Shown in pieces: positions 12,094 through 23,429 of a DNA stretch of 64,000 bases. The position numbers and the translations under genes are program-made. Each line of letters begins with the position of its first letter. The first letter of the stretch is position 1. The stretch comes from Sanghuangporus weigelae (Eukaryota; Basidiomycota; Agaricomycetes; Hymenochaetales; Hymenochaetaceae): positions 2,077,501-2,141,500 of the forward strand of contig CP137326.1 of NCBI GenBank assembly GCA_033182465.1, written 5' to 3'. Below the pieces are notes generated by a model. The model did not search any database, was not told the origin of the DNA, and worked only from the letters and a program-made list of their open reading frames with translations.

Positions 12094-13805
12094 ATGACTA
12101 ATACCACAAGTCAGCATCTCGGAGTCCTTTCAGTTCGATCGGAGGTTGAACCTATAGATCCTAGTGAGGTCCCTCTCTGGGTCTCTGAAACAACCATCGA
12201 TCAGTACTTTCAAGTAGCAACTGTCACTGTCTTGGTCTACGATGCTCGTGAGCTTCTTGCTTGGTTTATCTGCACCTATGATGATCGTATCGAAAGTCAT
12301 TACGCTCGATAAGGAGGTGAGCATTACGCCTCTCTAGACCAGTATGTCATTCTCAAGTCGATTCGACCTTCAGGCGAAGTACTTTTGGGTCGGTTTGTTT
12401 TTGTCTCTCATCTGGAGTCTTGATCGACTATCATGCTTATTACAGAAGGTCCCACAAAGAGCGGTCGACTATGTCTATTTTCTGGTACGCACAACTTGGC
12501 GCCAGTGGTATGTCCGTTGAACGGTTATCACAGAATCGATACATTGGTATCTTCGGACCGGTCTCATTTCTCTTTTGTGAAATTCATTTCACTCAAACGT
12601 GTTTCAACAAAACTGATCACTTCTGCTACTGAAGGGGATATATACGGCGTAGATATTGCACTGTCAGTTAGTCTGATTCCCTTGCGCCTTTCGTCTAATA
12701 ACTTCTTCGAGTCAGGTGTGAGCAGTCGAGTCTCGATGATGTGTGAATCAACGGAATAACTTCGGGTCAGGTAACTTCGCCCAGCGGCCGAGAAGTATCG
12801 CCAGTGAGCACCCAGGGGATTTTCTCAGAAGCATCGCTGACGACCAATCAGACTGGGTGACAATCATTTCGATCGACTGTGCGTCATCAGAGCTTGTCTC
12901 GAATCTAACGACTCATCGGTTTCGCATATATCCTCATGATCCGAGTACTTGCGCTCTATTCACAAAGTAAGTAGTCATGTTAGCGAGGAAGTATGCTCAT
13001 TTCTGTTTAGATACTCGATTGTTCATGTGTCTCGTCCTATTATTAATGCTGGAGGCAATATTCACGTTAGCATTGCTGATCTATGGAACCGTTATAGAAC
13101 ATAGTGAGTCCAATGCCTTCCCGGTCGCAGAAATGCTCACATCGACTTCAGTCGCTGTTGGTGCTCTTGCCAAAAATGTGACCGTCTGTGGATACGACAA
13201 CAGCGACCCTCCCTGGCAATTGGGGATGGTCGACTGGTGAGTGAAGTGCCGCAATGTAAACAGACTCTCATTCTTGTACAGGTTGATTCCAATGACATAC
13301 GGAGCAATCCTTATGATCCTTGCTCTCTACAAGGCGGCTGAATACTGGAAGATTTCTGCTGGGTTCAAGGGGTTCATGCTTGTCAAGGTTCTCATTCGAG
13401 ATCAAGTCTTATATTTTATGCTGTAAGCTCTGCTTCACTTCCGAGGACTAGTTTGATGATAGTCTTTCCCAGGGTAATCGCCTGTTGCATGTTTTCCATT
13501 CTTCAGTTCAAGTTGGAAATTTCGAATGAATTCCTTACGGGTATCCCAAGCGGCCTCGGAAATCCGTCTTTCCTTACCATCCTCGGCAGCCGGATGCTAT
13601 TCAACTTGAAAGAAGCTGGAGAACGAGGTCAGAACGAAGGGACAAGCTACAGAGCACCATCTAGGACGATAAGTGATATTGACTTTGCTGAGCCGGCTCC
13701 TCCTCAGAGGTAAATCATTACATTATTTCCGTGTCACCTTATCCTAACTTCGATGAACCCAGGGCGAGCGAATGGGAAATTGATGGAGATGACGGAGAAG
13801 CATGA
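12094..13805 (+). CDS. DUF6533 family multi-pass membrane protein, copy A (possibly splice-defective)
   Basis: Spliced gene with many small exons. Recognisable blocks in order: start MTNTTSQHLGVLSV; the DUF6533 signature DQYFQVATVTVLVYDA; LITLDKE; AKYFW; KVPQRAVDYVYF; NRYIGIFGPVSFLF; VTIISID; ILMIRVLALYSQ; LFMCLVLLLMLEAIF; LIPMTYGAILMILALYKAAEYW; VLIRDQVLYFML; and the C-terminal LGSRMLFNLKEAGERGQNEGT, ending in TGA at 13803-13805. These are basidiomycete proteins with several hydrophobic helices and no known function. Compared with copy B, the acceptor before the ILMIRVLALYS exon reads CAT instead of CAG near 12925-12927, with no close replacement AG. This copy may therefore be mis-spliced or dead. 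Otherwise it is colinear with B. Confidence 0.65.
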
Positions 13806-14639
13806 CCCTTAGGCCAGGCTTCCTCGGACCCGGCGACGGAATAGTTTTCGTAAATGATCCAGACATAGATTGCATTTATTTTGCTGAAGTTTCTTGGCTG
13901 AGATGACGTGTTGCGACTGCATATTTATTACTCCAATACACGATGCGAAGTGCTTTGCGAATGATTTGCCGGATGGTCTCGCCATACTTTTCGACCGCAC
14001 AACTATTTTGATTCCTAAGGTAGCATAAAAAAGAGAAAGTCTTTGTTCCTTGTGTTTCAGGTCGTTGGCGGTGGGTGAGACGCGACGGATCAGGTGTGGC
14101 TGATCCGTGGCGGTAAATTCCGAGTCCAATTCAGGCCTTACTTATCGAGTCCGACCCACCAATCCATCCACCAGTGAGCATTGAACACCTTCATGTTCCT
14201 TCGCGCAAAAATGGGACTCTTTTCTAATGCAACGACGCATGCATGGACGTGTCTTCATTTTACAATCATGATGCTACATACAACTCGTGGTATCGTGAGG
14301 AACCGTTTCTCGTCCATATATCCACGTAGCGCTTGTTCATGAAGGCAATTTCGGGTGGTCCTAGGAGGAGATGATGGGTGAGAGGAACAGGTGAGCGGTG
14401 TATATGAAGTACCATAACTTAACACTACTAAACCTTGAAGATAGCCCGTGCTCGAACAAGCCCCAGTTGGCCTCGTCAACCATGCCACCTCCGGGGGTGG
14501 GCGGTCATACAAGCGGATCGTCTGAGGTCGGGAAGGGTTGTTTGAACCGGTATGTGTGGTTTTGACTTATACCTGTGCTGCGATCTTCCCAAGTATGAGA
14601 CAGTCCTTGAACTCAATGGCAGGACTCCTCGACAATCGA
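13806..14639. other. 3' flank of DUF6533 gene A, shared with gene B
   Basis: Noncoding-looking sequence that matches the 3' flank of gene B up to about 14.52 kb. Minus-strand frames here (13809-14129) and in the B flank (19260-19658) are partly alike, but only as expected from the duplication. I do not call a gene. Confidence 0.4.
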
Positions 14640-15225
14640 GAATGGTCACCTGGCGAGTGAAGTGGTACAATATAAACAAATATAATGTACCAAGCTAATC
14701 CCGGTGACATACGGAACCATCCTTACGATTCTTGCTGTCTGCAGAGCGACGGAAAACTGGAAAGTGTCCACTGGATTCGAATGATTTGTGCTTGTCAAGG
14801 TTCTCATCCGACATCAAGTCCTGTACATTATGCTGTGAGTTTTAGGATATTTTCCGAGTACTACACTGACTATCGCTCTCCCTGGTGTTATTGCTTGTTC
14901 CGTGTCTGCTATTCTTCAGCTCAGGTTGGAAGTGAATTCATCTGCGGCTAATTTCATAAGATCCATTGGAAACATGGATGTTTCATCGCCGTTCTCAGAA
15001 GTCGAATGCTATTCAGTCCAAAGGCAGCAGGAGAATGAGGTCAGAACATCATACAAGTCGTAGGACATCATCAACGATGATAGGCGACATGGACTTTGCT
15101 GAGCCAACGTATCCTCAAAAGTCAGTTAGTAGGCATTTTCTGTATGTATCAGCTTGATTCTGACTGCGATTGATTCAGGAAGAGCAAAACGGGAACCAGT
15201 GAACACAGCAGACAGGCATGATCCA
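14640..15225 (+). pseudogene. DUF6533 pseudogene fragment (3' exons only), copy H
   Basis: Retains degraded 3' exons of the family: LIPVTYGTILTILAVCRATENW, then FVLVKVLIRHQVLYIML, then sequence related to the LGSRMLFNLKEAGERGQNE and SDIDFAEP blocks in shifted frames. An in-frame TGA replaces a Gly codon after VSTGFE (about 14783), and the LFNLKEAGERG exon is frameshifted. There is no 5' half. It sits directly after the left duplicated block, so it looks like the remains of an older copy lying between A and B. Confidence 0.7.
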
Positions 15226-15818
15226 TCGTTCCGTATTCCGGGAGTGCACCACGTTGTTCTCTTGCACGAGTCCTCGACAAGGATTTTTTCCGGCGTTTCT
15301 TTAGCTGCCATGAATGATTAATTATGACTGTATTTTCCTAATCTATATTACTGTAATACACGAAACAAAGCGTTTACTTGTCTGTAATGGTCCATAAATC
15401 CTTTTGGAGAGACCGGACCGTAGTCTTTGCTAGATGAGCGAGTTTCTTTACGTTGTCTAAGGTAAATCGACGAGGTGCAGATGCATGGTAACGAAGAAAG
15501 CACTGGCAATGCTATTGCCACCCGGTCTTCCATGTGAATGCTGGAGCAACGACGAAGCTACCTTCTTGGTCAGACCAAAGTGGGTCAAGAAATTGCAAGT
15601 GGAGTTTGTCGGGTTATTTCTTGTCCAGCGAACGGAACACAACACGAGAATCGCAGCAGAAGCGGCGGAGAATGATTGACAAGGAAGGGACGGGACTGAC
15701 ATGCAGCATCGTGATGAGCATTATGAACAGAATCACATCAGTGTAGGGTCCCAGAAGTCAGTCATGTACATCAACCATATTCGTAGTCGCTGTCCATATT
15801 CGTCACTGCATCTCACGG
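15226..15818. other. Intergenic stretch before the MITE
   Basis: No gene recognised. Overlapping short frames near 15.46-15.70 kb on both strands have no conserved motif. Confidence 0.4.
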
Positions 15819-15826
15819 GTCATCCG

Positions 15827-16379
15827 TAGGGCTCCGCAGCGTATCAGCTCAAGCAACTGGATTATACGCCCGTATGCGTATAATATTTTGGAAATTTTGG
15901 CGTATACGGCGTATACGTGCGTATATTTTTGGGCCTGAAACAGTAAAAAATCTCGCACTCGAATGAGAAATTTGCCTCTTTGCTTCGAAATTAGACATAA
16001 CTCAACGAAATCTTACTGTTGGGTGTGTGGTCACGGTCCCTAGTACGACGTCCTGCATAATATTAATATTTAGAGTTGTCTCGTCTCGCTTCGCTTATAA
16101 AGCAAAAATTTCATAATTTCATCCTCCTTTATCTGACTCAATTGGCAGAACCTCGTCATTTGTGCACAAAAATTAGTACTTGTTAGGTGTCTCACCTTAA
16201 GGAACACAATGAAAGTATTTTCTAGGCACAAACATGACGTGCAATGGTCAGAATGTTGTGTTGTTGGTGTGGACCCGTATATGCCGTATACGCCGTATAT
16301 ATACGCGCGTATCCGTATCTCAGTTCAAAATCAAATATACGCGCGTATGCGTATCGTATACGATACGCGCGGAGCCCTA
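15827..16379. mobile_element. hAT-like MITE, copy 1 (553 bp, 8-bp target site duplication)
   Basis: The element starts TAGGGCTCCGC and ends GCGGAGCCCTA, an 11-bp perfect terminal inverted repeat. It is flanked by identical 8-bp duplications GTCATCCG at 15819-15826 and 16380-16387. An 8-bp duplication with TAGGG-type ends is the hAT pattern. There is no room for a transposase, so it is non-autonomous. Both subterminal regions carry many overlapping CGTATACG or GTATACGG units (about 15860-15930 and 16275-16370), which may be transposase binding sites or a hairpin stem. A second member is at 45059-45696. Confidence 0.9.
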
Positions 16380-16387
16380 GTCATCCG

Positions 16388-17478
16388 CAAGCCTTCATCG
16401 CGCACACAGAACGAACTGTATACTCTTCAAATGGACATTCGGACAGGACAGATCCACCGGCCCTCCGAGGCCGGGCTGTGTCTAAGGAAGACCGGCTCAT
16501 AGCAGGCAGGTTGACGAACTTCTAGGCTCGTTGACGTAAGCGAGCGAGAACGACCATCACGTCGCACGCACAGCTCTTGTGTCCAACGCAAAAAAATTGA
16601 CCACATACGTATTTCTTTGTCAAATACTCAGCTCAGACAGGCCTTGCGCTGCCTTCCCCACCCTGGAACCCGGCGATGTGAAAACTGGCAACGATGTCCG
16701 TCACCTGAACTTGAAGAGACAGTCGACTAGACCAAACTATCGCCTATTCATAAACCTATGCGGCATAGGTATCGCGAAGGCGACTTGAAGCAGATGTGGA
16801 AGATGATGACAGATGTTAGAAGAAGGGATTAACGCGATGCATTGGTACGAACAGGGCATACCTAGAGATGTCGTCGCTACTAGTCTTCGTTCGAGAAGCC
16901 TGTAGTGAGATAAGTATGTGATTCCATCTGCTCGTTTCCATCTGTAAGGCGCTCTCGGAGCTCAGAATGTTGCTTTCAACGAACTTGCACAGGTCTACTG
17001 TCCTTCCATCACGCCGAACCAGATCCTCTTCAAGTTGCTGGAATCTTCTCAGGGCATCGTCATGAACGCATCCACCGGAAGGTCGCCTCTGAAGGAGAAT
17101 CTTTCCACTGAGTATTCACCTAGCTTAACTGCTGACAATTGGGCGATGCAGGAGTAGTTGGCTAGCTCTTTGTGCTGATGGTCTCTGATGCATCATCGTC
17201 TCTTGTGTCCGCACATTCCCTACGAGACGGCATCTCAGCTGAACAAGATAGACTAAACGGAATCTGATTCCTTCCAGGTGATGGATGCTGGAAGTACTGG
17301 TTCCAGCTTCGACAGTGCTCCAGTTGCGCCCGTATAATCAAACGAGGTGCGACAGGAATATCAGTGATTCTTTTCCGGCCATCGCTCGCACTTGATTTGG
17401 CTTTTTTTTCGTGCATATAAACAACAAGAGAACGCGCAAGGCGTCCGCTTCGTCACCAGCCTCCCTCCTTCCCAGCTC
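16388..17478. other. Upstream region of DUF6533 gene B
   Basis: From about 16.57 kb onward this is the duplicated upstream region shared with gene A. Noncoding; contains the TATA box of gene B. Confidence 0.5.
17416..17421 (+). promoter_or_regulatory. TATA box of DUF6533 gene B
   Basis: TATAAA 63 bp upstream of the ATG at 17479, in the same position as in gene A. Confidence 0.6.
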
Positions 17479-19186
17479 ATGTCTAATTCTGCCAGTCAGC
17501 ATCTCGGAGTCCTTTCTGTTCGATCGGAGGTTGCACCTATAGACCCTAGTGAGGTCCCTCTTTGGGTTTCTGAAACGAACGTCGAGCAGTATTTTCAAGT
17601 AGCTGTCGTCACCGTCTTAGTCTACGATGGTCGTAAGTTTCTTGCTTATATATCTGTACCGATACTGACCGTATCGAAAGTCATTACGCTCGATAAGGAG
17701 GTGAGCATTATTCCTTCCTAGACCATTGTGCCGTTCTCAGGAGCCGATTCAACCTTCAGGCGAAGTACTTTTGGGTAGCTCTTCCTTTTGTCTCTCATCT
17801 GGAGTCTAAATCGACTATCATGCTTACTACAGAAGGTCCCTCAAAGAGCGGTCGACTATGTATATTTTCTGGTGCGTACTACTCGACACGGGTGATGTCT
17901 GTTGAATGGTCGCCACAGAACCGATATGTTGGTATCTTTGGATCGGTTGCATTTCTCTTTTGTGAATTCATTTCACTCCTGCGTTTTTCAAGAAAACTGA
18001 TCATTTCTGGTACTGAAGGGGATGTATATGGCGTGGATATTGCACTGTCAGTTTGTCTAATTTCCTCGAGCCTTTCGTCTAATACTTCTTTCAATTCAGG
18101 TGTGAGTGGTCGAGTCTCGACGATGCGTGAATCAACGGAATAACTTCGGGTCAGGTAACTTTGCCACTTGGACGAGAAGTATTGCCAGTGAGCACTCCCG
18201 GAGTTTTCTCAAAAGCATCGCTGACGACCAATCAGACTGGGTAACAATCATCTCGATCGACTGTGAGTCATCAGAGCTTGTCTCCAGTGTAACTACTCAC
18301 TGCCTTCGCAGACATCCTTATGATTCGAGTACTAGCACTCTATTCACAAGGTAGGTAGTTGTGCCGGTGAGGAAGTTTTCTCACTTCTGTTTAGATACTC
18401 GATTATCTATGTGTCTCGCCCTATTGTTAATGCTGGAGGCTATCTTCAAGCTAGGATTGCTGATCTATGGAACCGTTATAGAACATAGTGGGTGCAATGC
18501 ATTCCCGATCTCAGAAATGCTCACATCGACTTCAGACATTGTCGGTGGTCTTGCCAAAAATGTGACGGCCTGTGGAACAGACGGCACTCCTCCTTGGGGC
18601 TTGGGGATGGTCGACTTGTGAGTAAAGTGCCGCAATGCAAACAGACTCTCATTCTTGTACAGGTTGATTCCAATGACATACGGAGCGATCCTAATGATCC
18701 TTGCGCTCTACAAGGCAGCTGAATACTGGAAGATTTCTGCTGGCTTTAAGGGCTTCGTGCTTGTCAAGGTTCTCATTCGAGATCAAGTTTTGTATTTTAT
18801 GCTGTAAGCTCTAGTTCACTTCCGAGGACTAGTTTGATGACCGTCTTTCCCAGGGTAATCGCCTGTTGCATATTTGGCATTCTTGAGTTCAGGGTGGAAG
18901 TCTCGAATATATTCCTTTCAGTTATCCTAGATGCCCTCGGAACCCCGGCTCTCCTTACCATCCTCGGCAGCCGTATGCTATTCAACTTGAAAGAAGTTGG
19001 AGAACGAGGTCAGAACGAAGGGACAAGCTACAGAGCACCATCTAGGACGATAAGTGATATTGACTTTGCTGAACCGGCGCATCCTCAAAGGTAAATCATT
19101 ACATTATTTCCGCGCCACCTTACCCAAACTTCGACGAACCCAGGGAGGGAGAAACGGGAATTGATGGAGACGACGGACAGGCATGA
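17479..19186 (+). CDS. DUF6533 family multi-pass membrane protein, copy B
   Basis: Best preserved of the family in this window. Exon blocks in order: MSNSASQHLGVLSVRSEV; EQYFQVAVVTVLVYDG; VITLDKE; AKYFW; KVPQRAVDYVYFL; NRYVGIFGSVAFLFC; GNFATWTRSIA; VTIISID; DILMIRVLALYSQ (normal CAG acceptor at 18310-18311); RLSMCLALLLMLEAIFKLG; GLGMVD; LIPMTYGAILMILALYKAAEYW; VLIRDQVLYFML; VIACCIFGILEFRVEVS; LGSRMLFNLKEVGERGQNE; DIDFAEPAHPQR; and the last exon to TGA at 19184-19186. Several hydrophobic segments indicate an integral membrane protein. The function of DUF6533 proteins is unknown. Nearly every intron is 45-70 bp. Confidence 0.75.
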
Positions 19187-21563
19187 CCCACGGACCAACC
19201 TTCCAGGGAACCGATGACGGAATATCAATTCTCATAAAGGACCGAGACATAGACTGTATTTATTTTGCTGAAGTTTCCCGACTAGGATGTTTTGTTTTTG
19301 AGACTGTGTATTTATTCATGTTACGAGACGAAGTGTTTGCAGATGATTCGCCGAACGGCTGTATCATACTTTTCGACTGTGCGATCTTTTTGATTCCCAG
19401 AGGTAGCATGAAATCTGCGTTGAAGAATTCATTGTTTCTTGACCTCCAAAGTTCAAGTTGTTGTGACTTGACTTCGAATTCTTCCCTGCCGGGAAGATGC
19501 GACGGATCAACCAGTCGTGATCCGTGGCGGTAAAATCCCGAGCCCAATTGCGCAAACCGACTCACCGACTCAACAATCCACTGTCGAGCACCGAACACTT
19601 CCATTCTCCTCCGCGAAAAACTGGGACTCTTCTGAAAAATGTGTGGAAACGACATCATGTTTGCAACAATGATCCTATGATACAGCTACCCATTCTCGGT
19701 CAGAGCGAAGTTTCCCGTAGACATACCCACGCAGCGCACGGTTCGTGAAGGTGATTTCGGGTGGGCCTGGGCCTGGGAAGGGTTGGTGGACGAACAGAAC
19801 AGGTGAGTGATGCATTAGCACCATAACATACTATCATTATGGACTCTTGAAGACAGTTTGTGCTCAAGCTAGCCCCAATCGGCTTTGTCGACCGTATTTC
19901 GGCCTGGACCCACGCGTAGGAGAGATGATGCACGGAGTTTGGAAGATAGAAGTGGCTGATGCATGGAAAGAAGGTCATCTTGTCTGGGGCCGGGAAGACT
20001 ACAGTAGTCTGAACCGGGTATGTGGTTGCGACCCGGCAATTCTTCAGAGGTAATTTCCTTTCTCTTTCGTACCATATGCATCTTCGGGCTGATTACGACG
20101 CGACCATAGCGAGACGGAAATCGTTGTTGCTGACGTCGGAGTAGCACGATTCTCCCATCTAAAATCGCGAGGAAGTAGCTGATCCGTCTGACGGTTCGGT
20201 CCATGTTGTCTGTATGCTGCCTTCACGGTCCTTTCGACGTTGTCTTTTATTTTTGTGTATATACTGTAGGAGCATTTTATTTATTTATTTATACGAGTGT
20301 CAAGTTGCCACCCGAGAAATTACGGTGATCTGGCTGGCTTGTATGGAGATTAACTATTATTATATGTCCACTTCGCTCCGACTACTGGGTAAATATGCAA
20401 AGAACTCGGATGCGAGCGAGGAAGGACTTGATCGGTCACGTGCGTTGAGGTTCTTGCGGCGAAGACTATCAACTGATAGTAGTTTCCCCTACACGTCCTC
20501 CGCCGCGAATCGTCTTTCCCCATGTTCTTATATCCAGTCTAGCACGACTCTAGTGACGTCTGCGCGACAGCGGTCAGGGAAATACTTTCGCGATTCGCTT
20601 CTCGTCAGCTCGGAATCGGAGATAAATATGGCATGATGACGGTCTAGCACTGCACGCTATTGATCAGACTTCCACACCGTACAACTGTTGATACGCCTCT
20701 CTTGTGCCATCTGTTCCTGATAAAAGGAAAACCTGAAACAAGAATGGTTCAAGAACGTCGAAGAAGTAAGAATGTCCCGCCATGATAAGTTATCTCGTCT
20801 GCATAGCATTGATATTACTTCTTAGTCATCGACTTTTCCGGATGAAAGCAACGGTCAATTGGAGCGAACAAAAGTGATGGCCCGTTCTGTCATATACCTT
20901 GTTCCTTGAGCGTTCGCACTTTGGCCAGAATGGTTCCGCTGCATTCATTCTTCGGGTCGTTCATCATAACGAGAAAGGATGAAGGAAGAGCCAAGGGCAG
21001 TCTAGGAACCAAAGTCCAGATAAGTGCGGTAAAACAATTTCATTGTCAGTGAAAGATACCTTCAGCCGCTCTCAAGAACCTGGCGACAGAAGACGAAGCC
21101 TCGCGAGCGTTGGTCGTCTTTATCTCAGTTTCTTCCCCGAACGCATATTGCATTCAGAATCAGAAACTACCTGAATTTGGATCCGTTCCTATTTTGGCCC
21201 GACGGAAGCAATTCGGAAATTATAATGCGTCGAAAAGTTCCGATGTCGTGGATCTTTAAACCTAAGTCCAAAATCGGATTTCGATGAACAAGGAAGGGGA
21301 CCATCATCCTGGTTTCTTCCCAAGACAAGCTAGCTCATGAAGTTTAGCTTCGCTCGTGGTAAGAACCATTGTCATGTTGGCGACATGAATGAAGCCAATT
21401 CAATTTGCGGACAACAGTTGCTATATGTATTCCTGGCTTTCAGTCATCTCGTCCTGTCCCCCGGTCGTTTACTCTGCTCCAGACCCGCTCAGTACTTTCT
21501 TCAAGAGAGTCTCCTCTGTTTGATAACGACGTTCGTACTGCCACGGAAAAGTTGTCTGCGAGA
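19187..21563. other. Intergenic region between DUF6533 gene B and the first DUF6534 gene
   Basis: The first ~750 bp are the duplicated 3' flank. A 140-codon plus-strand frame at 20214-20636 has no motif I recognise, biased composition and no family support, so it is not called. The rest shows nothing. Confidence 0.4.
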
Positions 21564-23429
21564 ATGGCTGATACAGCTGCGCAGCTTCCAGCCTTGGACA
21601 ACACGGTAGGCCAATCATCTTTATCATGGCCAAAGATCTGTCCTTGCAACTTACTCTTCGAACGCGTGTCAGATGGGTGTGCTTCTCATTGGAGTGTCGT
21701 AAGTTTCGCGTTCAATCTGTGTTTCATCTTAAATATGTCTGACTTCTACGAACCCGAATCACCCCTCAGACTTGCCATGGCGTGAGCATACATGTTCTTC
21801 TTAATCCGCGAGAGGCGGCCCAAGCTACTCGAGCGAAGATGGTACTGATGATTTCTTTCCAGACTATGGGGTGCGGGTACCGTGCAGGTGTACGCATATT
21901 ACAATGTGAGTTTCTTCGATCTACAGTCTTAGCTCATGTATTCAATGGATTCTTCCTCAAGAATTACCCGAAAGACGCATTGTGGATGAAGTCTTTGGTA
22001 CTTGCCATCGCATGTGCTACTGAAAAAGAGGCATCTTATCTGGCATCTGCTAGGTCGGCATCGTTTGGGTGCTAGATACGAGTCATCAAGGACTTGTTAC
22101 CCATACGGTATACACGTACCTCATAACAGAATATGGCAACCCCGTTTTCCTTGGTAACATTGTCAATAGTCTGGCGGTATGTCGTGTTCCCGTCTGACGA
22201 TGCTCATACAAACTAATAAACTGCAGATCGAAGTTATCGTTAATGTTGGTCTTGAAGTTCTACGTTGATCGAGTGATTCTGATGTTACCTCATCAGGGAC
22301 TCGTCGCTGCTCTTGTTCAAGCCTTCTTCGTTCTGCGAGCGTGGAGATGTGCGTATCAGGTCTCTCTTATTCGATTCAATCAACCTTATTATTTCCATTT
22401 CCCAGTGAGCCAAGGCAACATTCCTGTTGCTGTCGTACTTGTAAGGTCAATGGATCAAGGAACACAGTTTCACTCATCAAAGCCATCTAGAACGCCCTCG
22501 TTATTACCTCCTTCGTTCTTTCTATTGGTGAGTCATAGCCTCGCTTTAGTTGTATCGAAGAGTCCGGCTTACTTGTTCTTACATGTAGTGTATACTATCA
22601 GAGCGTAAGGAAGGTCTTTCTTTCTATGGACTCCGCTCACAGATGTTCTATAGCTTGCAACTTAAGACATTCGCTCGTCTGGAGGAGATTTTCACTCTGA
22701 GTCGGACCATCAATGTATTGAATGCCGTGACGGACGCTGCGATAGCTGCCGTTCTCATCTTTTTGCTTCACCGATCGCGAACCGGGTTCAAGCGCTCAGA
22801 CCATATCATCAATCGACTCATCCTCTTCTCGTTGAATACCGGTCTCCTTACCAGCCTTGATGCGATTATGTCGCTCATTGCCGTAAGCACCACCTAAATT
22901 GTCTCACGTTTCTGCAATTTGGTTGACGCGTTTACCGGATGTGCTTGCAGAACATCGTATGGAGCAACACGTTCATCTACATCCTCTTCTTTGTGAACGT
23001 CAGCCGCCGTGCGTACACTCTTTTAGATTATCCCGTACTGAGTGTACTCACTTCCTAGGTAGTGTACACCAATTCTCTTATGGCTACGTAAGTGTATCTG
23101 TCACCGAATTGCGGCAAATTTCATGAACTCAACTCTGAATTCGACACTGTACCCGTAGTCTCAACAGCCGCAAGGGGCTTCGTGGTGTCGACTCGAGCAC
23201 TGGCGAGGAAAGCTTGTCCTTCACACTCTCTCAGCCTCGGTTCCGCTCACGGGCCGTGGAATTGGAAGCGCCGTCTGCTCTAAAGGTTCGCTTTGTCATT
23301 TCAATAGCTCATTCGCTAGCGCTCACGCTATGGTTTATTTCAGGTCGGTGGTCAACCGCGGATGCTTTCGATCAACGTCAACACCGAGACGCACACGGTG
23401 CGGGAACAGGAGGAAGGGGATAGAAAGGT
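21564..23429 (+). CDS. DUF6534 family multi-pass membrane protein, copy 1
   Basis: Start MADTAAQLPALDNT at 21564, nearly identical to the start of copy 2 at 31195. Spliced blocks in order: MGVLLIGV; LWGAGTVQVYAYYN; NYPKDALWMKSL; VGIVWVLDTSHQGLVTHT; VYTYLITEYGNPVFLGN; GLVAALVQAFFVLRAW; QGNIPVAVVLV; then the DUF6534 signature SRTGFKRSDHIINRLILFS-LNTGLLTSLDAIMSLIA; NIVWSNTFIYILFFVNVSRR; VYTNSLMAT; LNSRKGLRGVDSSTGE. The tail reads VGGQPRMLSINVNTETHTV. This is the usual order for the family: about seven hydrophobic segments, with a cytosolic Ser-rich tail. Function unknown. The last exon present in copy 2 (HGTPAESLND) was not found here, so the 3' end is uncertain and may extend to about 23745. 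Confidence 0.7.

Larger units (their letters stand above)
11170..14520 (+). repeat. Segmental duplication, left copy (contains DUF6533 gene A)
   Basis: The block from about 11.17 to 14.52 kb is colinear with 16.57-19.93 kb at an offset of about 5385 bp. Matching stretches include the upstream CATACCTAGAGAT and TATGTGATTCCATCTGC blocks, the TATA box, every exon of the DUF6533 gene and 3' sequence after the stop. Divergence looks like roughly 10-15 percent in exons and more outside, by eye. Edges are approximate. Confidence 0.8.
16570..19930 (+). repeat. Segmental duplication, right copy (contains DUF6533 gene B)
   Basis: Partner of the block at about 11.17-14.52 kb. The similarity extends about 900 bp upstream of the ATG and about 700 bp past the stop, so a genomic segment rather than a processed transcript was copied. 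Confidence 0.8.

Noticed and set aside
13809-14129. Minus-strand frame that resembles one at 19260-19658
   Set aside because: The similarity follows from the segmental duplication; frames are interrupted differently and there is no family match.
16209-16525. Overlapping open frames of 93-97 codons at the right end of the first MITE
   Set aside because: They are produced by the CGTATACG-type repeats of the MITE end plus flanking DNA. No motif, and both frames are equally open.
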